A DNA stretch of 64,000 nucleotides from contig NZ_FNGF01000002.1 of NCBI RefSeq assembly GCF_900102815.1, positions 372,001 through 436,000 on the forward strand, given 5' to 3'. The first letter of the stretch is position 1; each line of letters opens with the position of its first letter. The DNA comes from Glycomyces sambucus. Its GTDB lineage: Bacteria; Actinomycetota; Actinomycetes; Mycobacteriales; Micromonosporaceae. Position numbers and translations under genes: made by a program. Below the pieces are notes generated by a model that was given only the letters and a program-made list of their open reading frames with translations, did not search any database and was not told where the DNA came from. Shown piece by piece: positions 24,091 to 31,824 of this stretch.

Positions 24091-24684
24091 GTGACGAATC
24101 GACTCGGCGGACCGCTGGTGGGGGCCCTCGTGGGCCTCGCCGCCGCGGCCCTGGGCGCGGTGTTCCTCACCGGCGGCGGGTTCGATGCGCGCGTCCTGGG
24201 CATAGCCGCCGGCTCGGTCCTGGTCACCGCCGCCGTCGCGTTCGCCGCCGGCAGGTCCATCGCCGCCCCCGCCGCCAAGGCCGCGGCGCTCAACCCCCCG
24301 CCGTTCGCGCCCCCCGCCGGCACCGGCGCGGTCTCCGGGGCGATCCCGGTCGGCCAGCTCGCCGACTCCGCCCGCGCCGCCCAGAACACCACCGACCGGA
24401 CCGTCCTGGTCGAGACCTGCATCTGGATGCGCGACCGCGCCACCTCCCCCGCGCTTGCCCAGCACCTGGACGGCGCGTTCGCGAAGGTCGGCGTCAACCC
24501 CGTCGACGCCACCGGGCAGCGCTTCGACCCGGCCGTCCACGAGGCCGGCTCCACCGTCGCCGCCCGCGGGCCCGCCGACGAGGGCATCATCGCCCGCACC
24601 GAGCAGATCGGCTACACCGACCGGGGCCGCATCGTGCGCCACCCGATCGTCACCGTCTACCGGGGCCAGGGGGTGCGGGCATGA
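24091..24684 (+). CDS. Membrane-anchored protein with a GrpE-like beta-domain, 197 aa
   Basis: Two hydrophobic segments (about 8-27 and 35-55) form a membrane hairpin. A Pro-rich linker (66-85) and a helix (100-125) follow. Residues 131-191 match the beta-wing of GrpE, the Hsp70 nucleotide-exchange factor: VGVNPVDATGQRFDP, then VHEA (149-152), IGY and RIVRHPIVTVYR. The start is GTG with aaggagag upstream. The stop overlaps dynamin B (ATGA). GrpE normally acts on DnaK in the cytosol; here it would be tethered next to dynamins. No Hsp70 gene is in the window. The assignment rests on motif pattern, not a search. Confidence 0.7.
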   Translation: MTNRLGGPLVGALVGLAAAALGAVFLTGGGFDARVLGIAAGSVLVTAAVAFAAGRSIAAPAAKAAALNPPPFAPPAGTGAVSGAIPVGQLADSARAAQNTTDRTVLVETCIWMRDRATSPALAQHLDGAFAKVGVNPVDATGQRFDPAVHEAGSTVAARGPADEGIIARTEQIGYTDRGRIVRHPIVTVYRGQGVRA

Positions 24685-26609
24685 CCGACACCGCCGCCCC
24701 CGCCGCGGCCGCCTCCCCGCCGCAGCCGGCGCCCGCGAAGAAGGCCGCCGCGAAGCCGAACCCGGCCGTGGCGATCCACAAGCTGTGCGTCAAGGCCGCG
24801 AAGGCCGGGAACGCGTCGCTGCGCACCGTCGACGCCCGCGCGGCGGCCGAGGTGGACGAGGTCGCGCGCTGGCAGCCGGACAAGCCCGTCGCCGTCGTGG
24901 TCGGCGAGACCAAGCGCGGCAAGTCCTCGCTGGTGAACGCCCTGCTGGGCATGCCGGGCCTGTCGCCGGTCGACGCCCAGGTCGCCACCACCGCGTACCT
25001 GGAGTTCGCGTACGCCGACCAGGCGTCGGTGCGGGCCTGGCAGCCCGGCGCGGCCGACCCGATGCTCCTGGGCGTGGGCGACCTGCGCAACTGGGCGACG
25101 CGCCTGGGCACGATGCCGCCGGGGATGGTCCCGCCGCGGCGCATGCTCGTCGGCCACCCCTCGGCGCTGCTCAAGCACATGTCGGTGGTGGACACGCCCG
25201 GGACCGGCGGCCTGGACCCCGACCACGCGGTGATCGCGCTGGAGGCGGTCGCGCGGGCGACGTGCCTGATCATGGTCACCGACGCCTCGTCGCCGATGGC
25301 GAAGACGGAGCTGGACTTCCTCACCGAGGCGTCCAAGCGCGTGAACTTCGTGGTGTTCGCGCTGACGAAGACCGACACGTACCCGGGGTGGAAGACCGTC
25401 CTGGAGGAGAACCGGTCGCTGATCGAGGCGCACGCGCCCCGGTTCCGCAACGCCCCGCACTTCCCGGTGTCGGCGATGCTCGCCGAGCACGCCCTGAACT
25501 CGCAGGGCCCCACCCGCCAGGCCCTGGCGAAGGAGTCGGGGATCGGGAAGATGCAGCGGGCCCTGGTCAAGGTGGGCGCCGCGGGGAAGGCCCTGGTGGC
25601 CGCGAACGTGGTGCGCGCGGTGCGCACCGAGTTCTCCCGCCTCGCCGTCTCGGCGCAGGAGGACATGAAGGCGTACGACCCCGACCCTGAGACCGCCAAC
25701 CGGCTCAAGGAGGAGAAGAAGTCGGCGCTGAACGCGCGCCGCACCGAGACGAAGAAGGCGAACCTCGCGCTGCGCGTGGAGACCCAGCGGGCCAAGATCG
25801 AGGTCCAGGGGCGCCTGCGCGCGCACCTCCAGGAACTGGAGGAGGCCCTGCTCAACGAGTTGGAGAAGGCGAACAAGGCGGCCCTGGAGTCGCTGCCGCA
25901 GCGCATCGACATCGCCCTGCAGGGCATCGCCGCGCGCCTGTCCGGGGAGCTGCACCAAAGGTTCGTGCTGCTGGCCGAGCGCGTGCTGCGGCAGGTGTTC
26001 ACCGAGGACGAGCTCATGCAGGCCACGAACTCGATCTCGGCGGGCCTGCGGGCCGCGGCGTCGGGCCGGGCCCGCCGGGACGCGAACCAGGACGGGGCGC
26101 TGCTCATGGCGTCCTCGGCGGGTGTGGCGATGATGGCCGGGCGCGCGGTGACCGCCGGTGCGGGCATGATCGGCCTGACCGCGGTGGCCGGGTCGGTCGC
26201 GTCGGTGGCGCTGACGGCCTCGGGTGTGGGCATCGGCCTGGCCGCGGCCGCGTTCCTGCTGTACCGCCGCAAGATCCAGGGCGACCGGCAGGCCGCCAAG
26301 CAGTGGGTGCAGCGCGTGATCGCCGAGGCCCGCGCGAACCTCAACGAGGAGATCGGGTTCCGGTTCACCGAGGTCGAGTTCGTGTTCAACTCCACGCTGG
26401 ACGACGCCCTGGAGCGGCGCGCCGCCGAATTCGACGCGCGGATCTCCGCGGCCGAGAACGCCGCGAAGGCCGACCAGGCCGCCCGGGCCAAGAAGCAGGC
26501 CGCGCTCAAGCAGCGCCGCGACTCCATGGCCCAGAAGGTCAAGCAGCTCGACGAGGTGCTCGCCAAGGCCCGCACCCTCGTACCAGGAGATGAGGAATCC
26601 GATGGATGA
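24681..26609 (+). CDS. Dynamin-like GTPase B with membrane hairpin, 642 aa
   Basis: After an Ala/Pro/Lys-rich N-terminus come G1 GETKRGKSS (75-83), G3 DTPGTGGL (171-178) and G4 TKTD (229-232). Long helical regions (about 330-470, and 540-635) flank a hydrophobic pair of segments at about 475-530, the paddle or membrane anchor expected in bacterial dynamins. It should assemble on or in the membrane with dynamin A. The start overlaps the GrpE-like stop; the 3' end overlaps the acidic protein gene by 8 bases. Four genes are thus tightly coupled. Confidence 0.87.
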   Translation: MTDTAAPAAAASPPQPAPAKKAAAKPNPAVAIHKLCVKAAKAGNASLRTVDARAAAEVDEVARWQPDKPVAVVVGETKRGKSSLVNALLGMPGLSPVDAQVATTAYLEFAYADQASVRAWQPGAADPMLLGVGDLRNWATRLGTMPPGMVPPRRMLVGHPSALLKHMSVVDTPGTGGLDPDHAVIALEAVARATCLIMVTDASSPMAKTELDFLTEASKRVNFVVFALTKTDTYPGWKTVLEENRSLIEAHAPRFRNAPHFPVSAMLAEHALNSQGPTRQALAKESGIGKMQRALVKVGAAGKALVAANVVRAVRTEFSRLAVSAQEDMKAYDPDPETANRLKEEKKSALNARRTETKKANLALRVETQRAKIEVQGRLRAHLQELEEALLNELEKANKAALESLPQRIDIALQGIAARLSGELHQRFVLLAERVLRQVFTEDELMQATNSISAGLRAAASGRARRDANQDGALLMASSAGVAMMAGRAVTAGAGMIGLTAVAGSVASVALTASGVGIGLAAAAFLLYRRKIQGDRQAAKQWVQRVIAEARANLNEEIGFRFTEVEFVFNSTLDDALERRAAEFDARISAAENAAKADQAARAKKQAALKQRRDSMAQKVKQLDEVLAKARTLVPGDEESDG

Positions 26610-27102
26610 GTTCGACGAGTTCGACCCTGAAGGGGGCGACGGCGACTTCCCCGACCTCGACGACGACGGCCAGGAGGCCCCCGGGTTCGACGAGTTCGAC
26701 ACCGGCGAGGTTCCCGACGAGGACGGCCTGGACGCGTTCGCGTTCGACGACGACCTCGACGAGGACGCGCCGCTCGACGAGGCGTTCGACGCCGAGTACG
26801 AAGACGGCACTGTCGAGGACGCGGACGCGGACGCGGACGACGAGCCGGGCGGGGACGAGACCGCGTACGCGGCCACCTACGAGGACCTGCTGCTCGACGA
26901 GGCCGACAACCCGCCGACGTTCCCGCCCGAACTCGACCTGGACGTGCCCGAGCCCGTCGACGGCTACCCGTGGGTCGACCTGGACGCCCTCGGGTCGGCC
27001 GAGGCCGAGCCGTGGGTGAACTCGGTGGACGCCTCCGAGTACGCCATCGCCGACATCGACGACCCGGCCGCGCAGGCGCTCGCGCGCTTCTGGCAGGGCT
27101 AG
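26602..27102 (+). CDS. Highly acidic protein of the dynamin cluster, 166 aa
   Basis: The product is extremely rich in Asp and Glu: the N-terminal ~100 residues are almost a continuous acidic tract with recurring D/E-F-D units (MDEFDEFDPEGG, FDEFDTGEV). The C-terminal ~60 residues are less acidic and end ALARFWQG, perhaps a small folded or helical tail. I know no family. The ATG at 26602 is favoured (gagga 5 bases upstream) over the ATG at 26590, which touches its ribosome-binding site. Co-translation suggests an acidic partner or regulator of dynamin B, possibly disordered. Confidence 0.75.
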   Translation: MDEFDEFDPEGGDGDFPDLDDDGQEAPGFDEFDTGEVPDEDGLDAFAFDDDLDEDAPLDEAFDAEYEDGTVEDADADADDEPGGDETAYAATYEDLLLDEADNPPTFPPELDLDVPEPVDGYPWVDLDALGSAEAEPWVNSVDASEYAIADIDDPAAQALARFWQG

Positions 27103-27145
27103 CGGACCGCGGTTCGGCGGGCCCGGCAGCCGCCGACCGGTGCAC

Positions 27146-27173
27146 CGGCCCCGCGCCTTCGGGCGCGGGGCCG
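27146..27173 (+). terminator. Terminator of the dynamin operon
   Basis: A 12-bp G/C stem (27146-27157 with 27162-27173) closed by a ttcg tetraloop, 43 bases past the acidic-protein stop. Confidence 0.75.
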
Positions 27174-27581
27174 TCCGCGTGCGCGCCCCGCCCGCACCCG
27201 CACCTTGCATCGACAATAGTGAATGGCACCGGTGTGCACTGTCCGATGTCGCCTGCCCCGGGTCCGCCGCCGCAATGGCGCAAAGCGCCGGCCCGGTCCC
27301 CTCCGGCGGCGCCGCGTTTCGCCGAAGACGCTCGCGGGGAGGGGAAACCGCAGGCCGGAAGGGGCGGGGCCCGTCCCACCGGGGCGCCGTGGGGGCTCCA
27401 CTGTGGCGCTGCGCGGGCCCGGGAGGCGAAGTCCCGGCCACGACAGGCTGAATTTTCGGGACCTGCCGACACCGAAAGGGGCGAACCGGCGGTAGATTGG
27501 GGGCTCCATTACCGTCGAGTCCGACGCCCGATCCCCTCGCCGGGCACAGGCCCGTCCCCGTACGACCGACCGGGAGCCGTG
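27174..27581. other. 408-base non-coding gap before the J-domain gene
   Basis: Short open frames in this gap lack ribosome-binding sites and resemble nothing I know. The gap holds a relatively AT-rich spot (tcgacaatagtgaatgg, about 27211) and gaattttcgg (about 27450). Either could be part of a promoter for the J-domain gene. The candidate -10 element tagatt lies at 27493-27498. Confidence 0.45.
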
Positions 27582-28844
27582 GTGAACGAACCAGACCACT
27601 ACCGCGTCCTCGGGGTGAGCCCGCAGGCACCACGCAACGAGATCCAGGCCGCCTACCGCAGGCGCCTGCGCGAGACCCATCCCGACCGCGGCGGCGACGA
27701 GGGCGAGTTCCACCTCGTCCAAGGCGCCTGGGAGACGCTCTCGCACCCCGGGCTGCGCCGCGAGTACGACCTGCTGCGCTTCGGGCGCCGCGCCGCCCGC
27801 CGCTACGGCCGGGCCGCCGCCAAGCCCGCGCACCGCAAGGTCCGCGGCTGGAACGTCGCGCCCGCGCCCGCACCGGTGCAGCACGCGTTCCCCGCCGAGG
27901 GCGCCCTCGTGGCCGTCCCCTGGCACGCCCGGCTGCGGCGCCTGCGCCCGGTCTACCGGCCCTCCGCGTGGACCGCCGCGGCCCTGTGCACCGCGGCGGC
28001 GGCCGTGTGGGTGTTCATGGGGCTCGGCTTCCTCGGGCAGGCCCTGGCCTCCGACTCGTGGGTGTTCCTCATCCTCGCCATCCCGGTGACGATCGCGGTC
28101 GCGATGATCGTGGCCGTCCAGACCAGCCGGGCCCTGCGCCGGCGCCCCGACCGGTCCCCGCCCCCGCCGACCGGGCGGCTGGTCATCGCGGCCCTGTTCG
28201 CCGCCGCCGTCATCGTCCTCGCCGGGCCCTCGACGCCGTGGGGCTGGGCCCTGGGCGTGTACGTCCTCACCGGCGCCGGCCTCGCCTGGACCGTCAAGCG
28301 GCTGCGGTTCACCATCGCGCTGCGCCGCACCGTGGGCGGGGCCCTGCGCCAGTTCAACGCGTTCGGGCCCGCCGGGACCCGCCCGAAGGCCGACCGGCCC
28401 ACCGGGAAGCTCCTGCGCGAGGTCCTCACCAACCTCCCCGCCGCGCGCCTGTTCGTGGCGCTCCCGGCCGAGGAGGACACGCGGGTGCCGCACGCGATCG
28501 TGTGCGGCGACCGGATCGCGCTGCTGTGCGCGCCGGTGGGCCGCGACAGCGCCGACGTCGACTCGGTGAACCTCCCCGAGGCCGTCAAGGCCCTCGACGC
28601 CGCGCTCCCGGACGCGCACGTCCAGGGGTGGGTGCTGTGGCCGACCCTGCCCGAGACCGCGCGCGCCGGGGAGTCCGCCGCGGTCCACGACGTCGCCGTC
28701 GCCCAGGCCGCGGCCGACATCGGCCTGTGGCTCGCCGCCGGCGGCGCGGTCTACGACCTGCCGGTGCTCCAGGCCCTGCGGATGCGCCTGGCGGCCGTCC
28801 CGGCCCCCCGCACCGGCGAGCGCACCGCCGTCGTCAGAGCCTGA
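27582..28844 (+). CDS. Membrane J-domain (DnaJ-like) protein, 420 aa
   Basis: The N-terminus is a complete J domain: DHYRVLGVSPQAPRNEIQAAYRRRLRETHPDRGGDE, with the HPD motif at 33-35 that stimulates Hsp70 ATPase. A basic linker leads to four hydrophobic segments between about residues 128 and 250. The C-terminal ~150 residues are soluble (NLPAARLFVALPAEED..., VPHAIVCGDRIALLCA) and faintly resemble a NERD-type nuclease core, which I do not claim. GTG 27582 is chosen for the gggag five bases upstream. It may recruit an Hsp70 to the membrane and functionally extends the dynamin/GrpE-like cluster. Confidence 0.8.
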   Translation: MNEPDHYRVLGVSPQAPRNEIQAAYRRRLRETHPDRGGDEGEFHLVQGAWETLSHPGLRREYDLLRFGRRAARRYGRAAAKPAHRKVRGWNVAPAPAPVQHAFPAEGALVAVPWHARLRRLRPVYRPSAWTAAALCTAAAAVWVFMGLGFLGQALASDSWVFLILAIPVTIAVAMIVAVQTSRALRRRPDRSPPPPTGRLVIAALFAAAVIVLAGPSTPWGWALGVYVLTGAGLAWTVKRLRFTIALRRTVGGALRQFNAFGPAGTRPKADRPTGKLLREVLTNLPAARLFVALPAEEDTRVPHAIVCGDRIALLCAPVGRDSADVDSVNLPEAVKALDAALPDAHVQGWVLWPTLPETARAGESAAVHDVAVAQAAADIGLWLAAGGAVYDLPVLQALRMRLAAVPAPRTGERTAVVRA

Positions 28845-28847
28845 ACG

Positions 28848-28921
28848 ACCCGCCCGCATCCGTCCCTCACGCTGCGCTTCCGTGCGCTCCGTGAGCAATC
28901 GCACCCTCCACACGGGCGGGT
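28848..28921. repeat. Nested hairpin between the J-domain and NIS genes
   Basis: The outer arms acccgcccg (28848-28856) and cgggcgggt (28913-28921) pair perfectly. Inside them ctcacg (28866-28871) pairs with cgtgag (28890-28895) around a G/C-rich loop. It begins 4 bases after the J-domain stop and ends 22 bases before the NIS start. It may act as terminator, RNA-processing site or REP-like element. Confidence 0.6.
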
Positions 28922-28942
28922 GCGGACAGTAGGGTTCAGGCA

Positions 28943-30301
28943 ATGGACGCCACCGCCCGCGCCGACGCACTCGTCGCCGACCGCCTCCGCGCCGCCGCCG
29001 GGCGCGAACCCCTCCCGGGCCGGGCCGATGGCACCGGCGCGGCCCGGATCGCCGCCGCGGTGAGCGCGGGCTCGCCCCATCAGGACCGGTTCACCGCCGA
29101 GGTCGCGGCCGCGGTGCGCGGCACCGCCCTCGCCCTGGAGGCCGCCCGCCCGCACCCGACCGATCTGTGGGCCGCCGCCGCCGCGGCGCACCCGGACCCG
29201 TCGGTGTGGTTCGAGCAGGCCGTCGTCCTCGGGCACCCGGTGCACCCGCTCGCGCGCTCGCGCGGGGGACTCACCGACGATGAGATCCGCGCCTACGCGC
29301 CCGAACACCGGGCCCGGTTCGACTTGGGGCTCTTCCACTTCGCGGACCTGCGCGAACCCCCATGGTGGCTGTCGGCCCGCGGCCCGACCGGGCACCTGCC
29401 GGTCCACCCCTGGCAGGCCGCGCGCCACGGCCTCGGCGCACCCGCCCGCAAGCTCACCGGGGCCGCGCCGCTCATGAGCCTGCGCACCGTCGCTGTCGGC
29501 GACATGCAGATCAAGACCGCCGTGGACCTGCAGCTGACCTCGGCGGTCCGCCACGTCTCGGCCGCCGCGGTCCGCAACGGCCCGCTTCTCGCCCGCGCCC
29601 TCGCCGCCGACGCCGCCGCGCACGGCATCGCGCTCCTGCCCGAGCGGGCCGCGATCACCGAAGGGCCCGAGGGCGAACCGCGGCCGCACCTCGCCGCGAT
29701 CGTGCGCCCGGCCCCGCACGCCATCGGCCACCCCCGGGCCGTGCCGCTGGCCGCGCTGGCCGAGCCCTGCCCCGCCGACGGGCGCCCGATCGCCGCGGCG
29801 TTCACCGGGAACGACCCCGAGGCGTGGTGGGAGCAGTTCGTGCGGGTGGCGCTGGCCCCGCTGCGGCTGTTCGCCGCGACCGGCGTCGCCTTGGAGGCGC
29901 ACGGGCAGAACACCCTCGCCTCGTTCACCGGGGACCGGCCGACGGCCTTGGTGTACCGGGACTTCGGGGGCGTGCGCGTCCCGCCCGGGGCGTTCCCGGG
30001 GATCGCCGGCGACCTCCCCGAACCCGATCCCGAAGCGCGCCTGGTGAAGCTCCTTGCGGCCCTGTTCCCGACGACGCTGACGTCGATCGTGGAGGCGTTC
30101 GCCGCCTGGTCCGGCACCGACCCCGGCAAGTGGTGGTCCACCGTGGCGGCGGGCGTGCGCGACCTGGGCCTGGAGCCGTGGATCGCCGACGCGGTCCTGC
30201 GCGCGGACTGGCCGATCAAGGCGACCACGGCGATGCGCCTGGCCGCGAACCCGACCGGCGACATCTGGGTCCGGGTCCCCAATCCGCTGGCGGCGGCGTG
30301 A
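28943..30301 (+). CDS. NIS synthetase (IucA/IucC family) 1, 452 aa
   Basis: IucA/IucC-type siderophore synthetase. Visible motifs in order: GHPVHPLARSRGG (ATP site), LPVHPWQ, KTAVDLQLTSAVRHVS, LEAHGQNTLAS and YRDFGGVRVP. These NTP-dependent enzymes condense citrate or a dicarboxylate with amines or amino alcohols by adenylating a carboxylate. At 452 residues it is shorter than typical members (~580-600), lacking much of the N-terminal part. ATG start at 28943. It is the first gene of a three-gene unit coupled by GTGA overlaps. Confidence 0.85.
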   Translation: MDATARADALVADRLRAAAGREPLPGRADGTGAARIAAAVSAGSPHQDRFTAEVAAAVRGTALALEAARPHPTDLWAAAAAAHPDPSVWFEQAVVLGHPVHPLARSRGGLTDDEIRAYAPEHRARFDLGLFHFADLREPPWWLSARGPTGHLPVHPWQAARHGLGAPARKLTGAAPLMSLRTVAVGDMQIKTAVDLQLTSAVRHVSAAAVRNGPLLARALAADAAAHGIALLPERAAITEGPEGEPRPHLAAIVRPAPHAIGHPRAVPLAALAEPCPADGRPIAAAFTGNDPEAWWEQFVRVALAPLRLFAATGVALEAHGQNTLASFTGDRPTALVYRDFGGVRVPPGAFPGIAGDLPEPDPEARLVKLLAALFPTTLTSIVEAFAAWSGTDPGKWWSTVAAGVRDLGLEPWIADAVLRADWPIKATTAMRLAANPTGDIWVRVPNPLAAA

Positions 30302-31824
30302 ACCTCACCGACCAGATCCTGGCCGCGGCCTGGCGCGAAGACCTCGCCGGGCACCGCACTAGGCACCGTACTGGGGCCGCGCCCGTCCCCGAGGGCCCCT
30401 TCAACCAGCTCCAGTACCCCGAGAGCGCGGACGAGGACGGCGACCCGGTCAAGACCCTCGAAGGAGTCCTCGGCGGACCCGTCCCCGGGCACCTCGCGGC
30501 GGAACTGGAGTCCGCGCGCACCGGCCGGGCCCTCGCCCGCTCCCGCGCCGCGGGCCGGCGCCGCCGCGTCAAGGCGCTCGCCGACCGGACCGGGACGCCG
30601 AGCCTCGCCCGACTCGTCGCGGCGTGCTCGCGCGACGTCGACACGACCGCGCGGCTGTTGGAGACCATGGCGACCGATGGGCACCAGCTCCACCCGTGCG
30701 CGCGCACCCGTCTGGGCTGGGACCGGTCCGACCTCGAACGCTACGACCTGGAGACCCCCGCCCCGATCCGGGTCCGGCTCGTCGCCGACCGCGCCGGGGT
30801 CCTGGAGCGGTCCGGGGCCGACTTCCGCACCCACCCGATGCTCGCGGGCCTGGACCTGCCCGACCCGGTCGTCCCGGTCCACCCCTGGCAGCTCGAGCAC
30901 CGCGTCCTGCCCGCCTACGGGGACCTGTTCGCGACCGGGCGGCTGCGGGTCCTGGACGCGACCGTGCCGGGGTGGCCGACCGCCGCGATCCGCACCCTCG
31001 CCGGGCACCGCGCCCCCGGGTTCCTCAAGCTCGCCATCGGCATCCACATCACCTCCACGCGCCGCGACATCTCCCCCGCGACCGCGCTCCTCGCCCCTGT
31101 CCTCTCCCGCCACCTCACCGCGCTCGAGGCGGACGGGACGCACCGCCTGCTCCCGGACCTGTCCGGGGCGTGGCTGCCGGGCCGGCGCGACCTCACCGCC
31201 ATCGCCCGCGCCCCCCTCGCCGCGGTCACCCCGCCGGGGACGGTCTGCGTGCCCGCGACCGCGCTCGCCGCGACCTCACCGGTTACCGGGGTGAGCCTCG
31301 CGGCGGAGTACGCGCACTGGCACGGCGACCCGGGCGCGTGGCTGCGCGCCTACGCGGCCCTGTTCGTGCCCCCGGTGCTCGCGAAGGCCGCCATGGGCAT
31401 CGGCCTCGAAGCGCACCTGCAGAACAGCCTGGTCGCCATGGACGGCCCCGTGCCGGTCGCGGCCGTGACGCGCGACCTCGGCGGCGCCCGCCTCCACCCG
31501 CCCGCCCTCCCCTTCGCGGTGGCGCTGCCCGAGGGGAGCCCGGTGCGCGCGGCCTCGCTCGACCAGGTGCGCGCGAAGGTCGCCTACACGCTGTTCCAGA
31601 ACCACCTCGCCGCCCTCGCCGCGGCGCTGGCGCGCGACACCGGGCTCGACGCGGCCCGGTTCTGGGCCGACCTGGCCGACCTTGTCGCCGCCCTCGACCT
31701 CCCCGCGGCCGACCGCGACTTCTATCTGGCGCCGGTCGTGCCGACGAAGGCGCTGCTGTCGATGCGCCTGGAGCCGGGCCGCGAGATCGAGGCCCCGGTC
31801 GACAACCCCTTGGCCCGCCCGTGA
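30298..31824 (+). CDS. NIS synthetase (IucA/IucC family) 2, 508 aa
   Basis: Second IucA/IucC-like enzyme, start GTG overlapping the previous stop. Motifs: DGHQLHPCARTRLGW, VVPVHPWQLEH, LKLAIGIHITSTRRDIS, GLEAHLQNSLVAMDG and RDLGGARL. Two different NIS synthetases normally add two units to a central citrate or to a half-product, as in staphyloferrin or achromobactin pathways. It differs enough from NIS 1 to be a separate specificity class rather than a tandem duplicate. The stop overlaps the decarboxylase start. Confidence 0.87.
   Translation: MNLTDQILAAAWREDLAGHRTRHRTGAAPVPEGPFNQLQYPESADEDGDPVKTLEGVLGGPVPGHLAAELESARTGRALARSRAAGRRRRVKALADRTGTPSLARLVAACSRDVDTTARLLETMATDGHQLHPCARTRLGWDRSDLERYDLETPAPIRVRLVADRAGVLERSGADFRTHPMLAGLDLPDPVVPVHPWQLEHRVLPAYGDLFATGRLRVLDATVPGWPTAAIRTLAGHRAPGFLKLAIGIHITSTRRDISPATALLAPVLSRHLTALEADGTHRLLPDLSGAWLPGRRDLTAIARAPLAAVTPPGTVCVPATALAATSPVTGVSLAAEYAHWHGDPGAWLRAYAALFVPPVLAKAAMGIGLEAHLQNSLVAMDGPVPVAAVTRDLGGARLHPPALPFAVALPEGSPVRAASLDQVRAKVAYTLFQNHLAALAAALARDTGLDAARFWADLADLVAALDLPAADRDFYLAPVVPTKALLSMRLEPGREIEAPVDNPLARP

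Noticed and set aside
28445..28550. NERD nuclease domain in the C-terminus of the J-domain protein
   Set aside because: Only a vague strand pattern; the catalytic residues cannot be placed.
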